Below are positions 7,311-11,997 of a stretch of 11,997 nucleotides of DNA, piece after piece; position 1 is the stretch's first letter, and every line of letters begins with the position of its first letter. The notes under the pieces are model-generated. The model was not told the origin of the DNA, did no database searches, and worked only from the letters and a program-made list of their open reading frames with translations. The DNA comes from Oscillospiraceae bacterium (lineage in GTDB: Bacteria; Bacillota; Clostridia; Oscillospirales; Oscillospiraceae). Location: positions 1-11,997 of the forward strand of contig JAFZQQ010000073.1 in NCBI GenBank assembly GCA_017620315.1, given 5' to 3'. A program made the position numbers and the translations under genes.

Positions 7311-7529
7311 TCATTCATCTCCTATGAAGGTGAAGCGCCGATACGCTTTGCCGTCGCGCTCCACGGTCTCGTTCCACATCGACGCGGGGCGGACCCAGAC
7401 GCCGCGCTCGCCGTAGAGCGCGCGGTAGACCACCATCGGCTCGCGCGTTTCGGAATGCGTGGCAAGATACAATACCTCGTATTCGTTGCCCTTGAAATGC
7501 CGGTAGCGTCCCGGCCTGATCTCGTCCAT
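7311..7529 (-). CDS. DUF1653 family small protein
   Basis: A 72-residue protein recognised as the DUF1653 family by its near-complete signature: GRYRHFKGNEYEVL near the N-terminus, then A-T-HSETREPMVVYRALYGERGVWVRPASMW, then a C-terminal YRRFTFI. Family members are 65-80 residues long, so it is complete. It starts at ATG 7529 with GGGGAGG 7 nt upstream; a longer in-frame reading up to 7757 would overlap the upstream gene and is rejected. The molecular function of the family is unknown. It has its own promoter and is flanked by two c-di-GMP genes, which may be coincidence because the family is widespread as stand-alone genes. Confidence 0.9.
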   Translation of the reverse strand: MDEIRPGRYRHFKGNEYEVLYLATHSETREPMVVYRALYGERGVWVRPASMWNETVERDGKAYRRFTFIGDE

Positions 7530-7554
7530 AGCGTTCCCTCCCCAAAAATTTGAC

Positions 7555-7613
7555 TGGATTATACCACAGCTCCGCGGGCATGCCAAGCCCGCGGAGCTGC
7601 AATGGATTATACC
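7555..7613. repeat. GC-rich inverted repeat bracketed by 11-bp direct repeats
   Basis: A perfect 13-bp inverted repeat (7567-7579 with 7587-7599, seven-base loop) is flanked by identical direct repeats TGGATTATACC at 7555-7565 and 7603-7613. There is no U-run on either side, so as a terminator for the upstream 870-residue gene it would be weak. The arrangement resembles a small mobile unit with a target duplication, or a duplicated -10 region, but there is only one copy in the window. Confidence 0.6.
7558..7586 (-). promoter_or_regulatory. Promoter of the DUF1653 gene
   Basis: On the minus strand TTGGCA (7586-7581, five of six consensus bases) is followed after 17 bp by a perfect TATAAT (7563-7558) with an upstream TG extension. 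The -35 box lies in the loop of the hairpin at 7567-7599 and the spacer is one arm of its stem. The expected start is about 22 nt before the ATG. Confidence 0.75.
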
Positions 7614-7623
7614 GTCTGCGTTT

Positions 7624-10236
7624 TTACCGAGTTTCGTAAGTCCTTTTTCTGAGCCGCTGCTCAAAATCCGCGGTCGGCATCGGCCTGTCGAACAGATAGC
7701 CCTGCACCATGTTGATGTTGACGCTTTTAAGGAACTCGACCTGCGCCCAGCTCTCAACGCCCTCGGTGATGACGCTCATGTCCAGCTCCTTTGCCATTTT
7801 TGCCACGTTCGATACGACCACGCTGTCGCGCTTTGTGTCTGTATGCCCGTCGATAAAGGACTTGTCGAGCTTCAAAACGTCCGCTGGGAAATTCCTGAGA
7901 AGGTTCAGCGAGGAATAGCCGGAGCCGAAGTCGTCGATCGCCATGGCGATATCCGCGCTGTGCATATCGCATATAAACCGGCTGAGCCTTTCGTTTTCCT
8001 GCTCGCTCATGGTTTCAGTCAGCTCGACCTCTATATACTGCCGCGGGATATTATACTCGTCGAGTATCCTCTGGATGTGCGCGGAAAAGTCAGGGTCTAT
8101 CAGATTCATCCTCGAGAAGTTTGTGGATATACGCACCGGCTCGATCCCCTCGTCCAGCCATCTTCTGATATCCTTGCAGACCTGCTCAAAAATATAGAAA
8201 TCGAGCTTGCAGATGCTGTCGTCGGTTTCGAGCACGGGGATGAATTCGCCCGGCGTTATCGTTTTGCCGTCCCTGATCCAGCGCACCAGAGCCTCCGCGC
8301 CGGCAAGCACATTCTTTTCCGTGTCGACCTTGGGCTGGTAATACGGCCTGAATTCGCCTCTTTCCATCGCGCCGCCGAACATTGAAAGGATCTGCTTGCG
8401 GCGTATCGCCTTGCTGTGCATTTCCGGCGTCGCGAACACAAAGGGCGCATGCTTTTCGTTCTTCGCGACGTGCAGTGCGGTGGAACACCTTCCCAGAATG
8501 CCCTCGCTGTCCATTTCCGCGTCGTCGATATCCAGACATCCGGCGATCGCCTTCAAGGTCACAGTTTCCTCCTTGCCGTCGAAGTAGGCGGGGATATTGA
8601 CGCCCTCCGTCAGCTTCAGAACGGCGTCCGTTTTTTCCTTGCGTACCATAAGCAGGAAGTTGTCGGCCGACAGACGTCCGGCGCGTTCATCGTTGCCGGC
8701 ATAAGTCGAAAGAAGCTCTGCGTAGCGGATGATGATGCGGTCAGCCTCCTGCTTTCCGTAACGCTTGTTGACGGCTCCGAAGCTTTTCAGGTTGAGATAG
8801 AACGCGTTGTACTGAGTCAGCTTTTCGGAGGTTCTCAGAGAGTTCACGAACGTCCGGAAGCCCGCCGCGTTCGGAAGCCCGGTCATCGAGTCCGTTTCGG
8901 CGGCCTTCAGGACGACCATATCCTTCAGATAGTGGATGCAGTTGTCCTTGTGGTTGAACCCGTTATGTATGGCGATCGCCATATCCTCGCAGCTGTCGTA
9001 TCCGCAGCAGGAACAGTTTATGTGACGGGAGGCCTCGGTGGTCTTGTTCATTTCAAGGAAGATCATATCAAGCTCTTCCGGATCGGGTATGCGCAGAACG
9101 CACTGCTCTGACCGGTCGGTATAAGAGCGCAGATAATCCTTCAGCTCCAGATGGGAAAACTGCTCGTTGAGGCAGCGCAGCCTTTCCTCCGGCGTGGAAT
9201 ACCTGGACCACGCGCTGCCCTCGCAGCTCTTTATGACGCTTTTTTGTATGTCGTGAAGCCCGCACAGCGCGTCGTCGGTCGAGGAGAGCCGAGGCTCGGT
9301 GCCTGTCCCGCAGAGGCAGCCCTTTTCGCAATTGAGCGCATCGACGAAGAGGAACGGCGTATTGCCGTCGCGCAGACGCGCCTTGTTTTGCTCAAGGTAG
9401 CGGTACAGACGTTTTTCGCCCTCCACCTGGCGGATAAACGCCTCGTTGCCGAGAAGCCAGAATACGTTTTCCTTCAGTCCGCCCGGCATGGGATAGATGG
9501 AGCCGAGCCCGTACTCGATCTCGTCCGTGCAGGGCTCGCCGGATATATGATGCTTTTCCACATACGCCATAAGGTGCTCGAAGGTCACGTTGTAATTGAC
9601 GACGCCTTGGTTGTTCGGGTCGTCTATCTCCAGCTTTTTGGCGATGCACGGGCTGATAAAGGCAAGCTTGTCGGTGACGCCGAGCTCCTGCCTTGCGTAG
9701 ATGGCGGCGCACATCAGCGGACTTTGGACGGGAAAGAGCTTTGGAAGCAGCTCCGGGATGTATCTCTCGATATACCCGACGACGGCGGGGCAGGGCTGGG
9801 AGATGCCGCCGACAAAGTTGTTCTGACGTATGTAGTTGATATATCCCCAGGTGGTGATGTCCGCTCCGAAGGACACGCTGATCATCCGGTTCGCGCCCAG
9901 CGTCTTCAGCCCGCCCAGCACTCCGGCGTATGTGTCGGGATAATTTGCGGGGAAGGACGGCGCGATCAGAAGGGATATTTTCTCCCCGTTATTAAGGTCG
10001 TTAAAAAAGCGTTCGGTATCATCGCGGAAGTCACGGGCGTCATGCTCGCATACGTCAAAGCAGGCGCCGCAGGCGACGCAAAGGCTGCCGTCGACCTCGA
10101 TGCGCGAGACGCCGTTTTCGTCCGGCAGCGTCGATACGCACGCGCCGATGCAGCTGCAAGCGCGGATACATTTGTTGCAGCCGATACACTTGTCATTTGT
10201 ATAAACAAGTCCTTTTTTCAACTTTCTCATAGACAT
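7624..10236 (-). CDS. Hydrogenase-like Fe-S sensor with degenerate GGDEF and active-type EAL (c-di-GMP phosphodiesterase)
   Basis: An 870-residue soluble protein. Residues 10-65 hold two 4Fe-4S ferredoxin clusters (Cys17, 20, 23, 27 and Cys53, 56, 59, 63). Residues about 85-330 are the [FeFe]-hydrogenase large-subunit domain, with the four H-cluster cysteines in QPC149P, SPC197IAKK and NC303EKGC307. A C-x2-C-x4-C-x16-C Fe-S motif (408, 411, 416, 433) follows. Residues about 447-600 are GGDEF-like, but SADNF (523-527) replaces the signature, so no cyclase activity is expected. Residues about 612-860 are an EAL domain with EAL 648-650, NFSRMN, VELTET, DDFGSG (Asp768, Asp769), LKLDKSF and ITEGVE (Glu825). 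It is predicted to hydrolyse c-di-GMP under control of H2 or redox state. Pro148 stands where catalytic hydrogenases have a proton-shuttle cysteine, as expected for a sensor, not a turnover enzyme. It starts at ATG 10236 with GGAAAG 6 nt upstream; ATG 10230 is the alternative. Confidence 0.9.
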   Translation of the reverse strand: MSMRKLKKGLVYTNDKCIGCNKCIRACSCIGACVSTLPDENGVSRIEVDGSLCVACGACFDVCEHDARDFRDDTERFFNDLNNGEKISLLIAPSFPANYPDTYAGVLGGLKTLGANRMISVSFGADITTWGYINYIRQNNFVGGISQPCPAVVGYIERYIPELLPKLFPVQSPLMCAAIYARQELGVTDKLAFISPCIAKKLEIDDPNNQGVVNYNVTFEHLMAYVEKHHISGEPCTDEIEYGLGSIYPMPGGLKENVFWLLGNEAFIRQVEGEKRLYRYLEQNKARLRDGNTPFLFVDALNCEKGCLCGTGTEPRLSSTDDALCGLHDIQKSVIKSCEGSAWSRYSTPEERLRCLNEQFSHLELKDYLRSYTDRSEQCVLRIPDPEELDMIFLEMNKTTEASRHINCSCCGYDSCEDMAIAIHNGFNHKDNCIHYLKDMVVLKAAETDSMTGLPNAAGFRTFVNSLRTSEKLTQYNAFYLNLKSFGAVNKRYGKQEADRIIIRYAELLSTYAGNDERAGRLSADNFLLMVRKEKTDAVLKLTEGVNIPAYFDGKEETVTLKAIAGCLDIDDAEMDSEGILGRCSTALHVAKNEKHAPFVFATPEMHSKAIRRKQILSMFGGAMERGEFRPYYQPKVDTEKNVLAGAEALVRWIRDGKTITPGEFIPVLETDDSICKLDFYIFEQVCKDIRRWLDEGIEPVRISTNFSRMNLIDPDFSAHIQRILDEYNIPRQYIEVELTETMSEQENERLSRFICDMHSADIAMAIDDFGSGYSSLNLLRNFPADVLKLDKSFIDGHTDTKRDSVVVSNVAKMAKELDMSVITEGVESWAQVEFLKSVNINMVQGYLFDRPMPTADFEQRLRKRTYETR

Positions 10237-10747
10237 TTCACGCTTTCCGAATTAATGCAGATCATACTACTTTATTCAAATCGACAGAAGAGAGAAAAAA
10301 GTAAGTGCGCCGCGCACATAATGATAATATGCATTATAAAAGGGAATCCACGCAAAACCGAGAACCTGCCTTCGGACCGGGAAATTGTGCATATCACTGA
10401 TTTTTGCAATTATTTGATAATTTTCTTGCAATCGGATACGGCTTGGCGCAATATATAAGGGGTGTGTAGTATGCCATGATGCTTATTTGACCGAATTGGA
10501 AAGAGCGTACAAACACAAGCCTTGCGGGGATCACCTCATCGACGGAACAGATGCCAAACAAGACGTATTTCGCGTGGATGACTGCGCCTTGAGCCGGAAT
10601 AACAGTGCCGGCACCACCTCCGTTGCCTTTGATGACGCCAACTTCCTGATCCAGATGCCGTAGCTTGTCAAAATCTTTTGCTGGGGTACACGCGCATTAC
10701 AACCGAGCGATAAAGAAGAAACAATTAAAAATGGAGGGAGACCACAC
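10237..10747. other. 511-bp stretch without an assignable gene; possible gene remnant
   Basis: This gap between divergent genes must hold both promoters, but I see no convincing one. A TATAAT at 10338-10333 on the minus strand lacks a good -35. On the minus strand a short hairpin (10317-10305) followed by six U residues (10300-10295) lies in the presumed leader of the hydrogenase-like gene and could be a weak attenuator. From 10394 to 10696 the minus strand stays open for about 100 codons with no good start. The plus strand is open in the complementary register, ending at TAG 10661-10663. Neither product resembles a family I know. AT content is higher than in the flanking minus-strand genes, especially 10250-10450. 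Confidence 0.4.
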
Positions 10748-11997
10748 ATGAAAAAAAGAGCAATTTCTCTGCTGACATGCCTTGCGGTGATAGCGTCACT
10801 GCTTGCACCGGTCGCCTATGCCGCGGAGACCGTATCGGACTGGGTGCCGGTTTCATCTGTGCCGGATGGTGCGGAGATCGTGAGCAGAAAATGGACCTAT
10901 GTAACGGAGACTCCGTTTACAGTCAATTCTCCGAATGAGGCTGGCACAAATGCGCGCTACGTCAGCGAAAAGTGGGTCGATACAGGCAGCGGTTCAACGT
11001 ATTACGCATCCATCCCGTCCGGGTTCGATACGTCTCATTGGCTATACAGCTATTTGAACCATCAGGCGTATTCCGCTTATTCCACCGACACGACGAAGCG
11101 CAGCGTATCGAACAGTTGGGCCGGCTATGTTTATTGGCACTGGATGTACGACTCCGGCAGAGGAAACGGCATCTCGCAACGTGCAATTCTGGATTACTGC
11201 GGCTACGGACCGGATACCGGTTTTTATTATAAGTATTTTGGTGCATTTACATCCACGAACGGTAACTACAGCAGTGACAGGTATTACTGCAACAGCCGTT
11301 CCATTACCAACTACATTATCCCGGAGAAATACACATGGGATGAGTGTCAGGGCGCAACGCGCTGGTTCCGCTTTGATTATTATTGCTCTACATACACGGA
11401 CTCCAAAAAGGTTTATAACTATGTTCGTATCGGAAGCGGGGAAACCGATAATTACAGCAATATTCCCTCCAACGCTGTCCAGATAACCGAATATGTGAAG
11501 TATCGGATCCACCTAGACGATTGTCCCGCGCCACGCGCTGTTCATTTGGACGGCAGCCGTCTGCTTCCAACCGACAAGATCGAGCTGTTCTGCGATGTTG
11601 CCGGCGCAACGATCTACTACGCGCTTTCCGTAGACGGGGGCACATCGAGCGGATTCGCGCGGTATACCGGGGCTTTCGACATCCCGACTGCAAAGACTCT
11701 TATGGTGCAGACTTATGCCGAAAAAGACGGAATGGGCAGAAGCCCAACCGCTGTATTCAATTATACGATCGGGGCATCACAGGCACTACCGAGCGTTTCC
11801 ACGCTCAACGCGTCGAACGTTACGGACACCACCGCCGTGCTGCACGCGAAAATTGAAAGCGAGGCTCCGCTGATATCCGTTTCCTTCCTGTATTTTGAAA
11901 AAAACAACAGCCGCTCCCGCTGCTCGATTGAGGTGAAGGACGGCAGTGCCGTGCAGATATCCGGCCTTCTGCCGGGCACGGAATACCGTGTTCAGGC
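10748..11997 (+). CDS. Secreted aromatic-rich surface protein with chitobiase-C-like and Fn3-like segments, N-terminal part
   Basis: The first 416 residues are present with no stop before the right edge. It starts at ATG 10748, with GGAGGG 9 nt upstream. Residues 1-25 form a signal peptide (MKKR, hydrophobic core, cut after AYA25). Residues 30-250 are rich in Tyr, Trp and Ser, with WVPVSSVPDGAEIVSRKW, GYVYWHWMY and a second block of Tyr/Cys-rich sequence (150-215). Similar aromatic modules occur in clostridial surface proteins of unknown role; the five Cys after residue 150 could pair. Residues about 258-341 (PAPRAVHLDGSRLLPTDKIEL, then ATIYYALSVDG, then TLMVQTYAEKDG) look like a chitobiase/hexosaminidase C-terminal-type beta sandwich, and about 345-416 like a fibronectin type III domain ending in LLPGTEYRV. 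No catalytic motif is seen. Codons ending in A or T are commoner than in the minus-strand genes, which suggests a separate origin. Attachment to the wall would depend on the missing C-terminus. Confidence 0.8.
   Translation, partial: MKKRAISLLTCLAVIASLLAPVAYAAETVSDWVPVSSVPDGAEIVSRKWTYVTETPFTVNSPNEAGTNARYVSEKWVDTGSGSTYYASIPSGFDTSHWLYSYLNHQAYSAYSTDTTKRSVSNSWAGYVYWHWMYDSGRGNGISQRAILDYCGYGPDTGFYYKYFGAFTSTNGNYSSDRYYCNSRSITNYIIPEKYTWDECQGATRWFRFDYYCSTYTDSKKVYNYVRIGSGETDNYSNIPSNAVQITEYVKYRIHLDDCPAPRAVHLDGSRLLPTDKIELFCDVAGATIYYALSVDGGTSSGFARYTGAFDIPTAKTLMVQTYAEKDGMGRSPTAVFNYTIGASQALPSVSTLNASNVTDTTAVLHAKIESEAPLISVSFLYFEKNNSRSRCSIEVKDGSAVQISGLLPGTEYRVQ

Noticed and set aside
7530..7757. N-terminal extension of the DUF1653 protein
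   Set aside because: It overlaps the 3' end of the upstream gene, runs through its terminator-like hairpin and promoter, and is unlike the family, which begins at the GRYRH segment.
9151..10458. 435-codon open frame on the plus strand opposite the hydrogenase-like gene
   Set aside because: Shadow of the Fe-S and H-cluster coding sequence. Its AT-rich extension past 10236 has no homology that I recognise.
10531..10749. 72-codon minus-strand open frame in the gap before the surface gene
   Set aside because: No ribosome binding site; it starts inside the leader of the plus-strand gene and its sequence (Arg/Ser/Leu-rich) looks like an out-of-frame reading.
1..11997. CRISPR arrays, tRNA or rRNA genes and complete insertion sequences
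   Set aside because: I saw no regularly spaced repeats, no cloverleaf-like segment and no transposase with terminal repeats.

Overview
The window looks like chromosomal DNA of a strictly anaerobic Gram-positive gut-type bacterium (Bacillota, Clostridia). The grounds are purine-rich GGAGG-type ribosome binding sites, Gram-positive-style signal peptides, TTGACA/TATAAT-like promoters, GC-rich wobble positions in the minus-strand genes, and an [FeFe]-hydrogenase-derived sensor. All recognisable genes from 1 to 10236 are on the minus strand; one large gene at the right edge runs on the plus strand.

Positions 1-4584 (minus) form a probable three-gene operon read from a good promoter at 4556-4584. 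The first gene (4522-1619) encodes an exported 967-residue protein with the order signal peptide, HAD phosphatase-like domain, prephenate dehydratase, ACT domain, second HAD domain. It is followed after 29 bp by a MalY/PatB-type PLP C-S lyase/aminotransferase (1589-378), and after 66 bp by the start of a probable M28-family peptidase (311 to beyond the left edge). The exported HAD-dehydratase-HAD fusion, with both phosphatase sites and the dehydratase residues retained, is the most unusual object here.

Positions 4618-10236 (minus) carry a signalling cluster: a membrane-bound diguanylate cyclase with about seven transmembrane helices, three PAS or PAS-like segments and an intact GGDEF site (7123-4676, closed by a strong terminator); a small DUF1653 protein (7529-7311); and an 870-residue protein joining two ferredoxin clusters, a hydrogenase H-cluster domain, another Fe-S domain, a degenerate GGDEF and an intact EAL domain (10236-7624). 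I infer a redox- or H2-responsive c-di-GMP phosphodiesterase beside an opposing cyclase. Each of the first two genes has its own promoter, one overlapped by a perfect dyad and one threaded through a GC-rich hairpin.

Positions 10237-10747 hold no gene I can name. The stretch is more AT-rich and its 10394-10696 part has long open frames on both strands, possibly a gene remnant. From 10748 to the right edge a secreted, aromatic-rich, multidomain surface protein begins on the plus strand, with a chitobiase-C-like and a fibronectin-III-like segment. Its codon use is visibly more AT-tolerant than that of its neighbours. A c-di-GMP cluster beside a secreted surface protein fits control of attachment or cell-surface behaviour, but nothing in the sequence proves that link.
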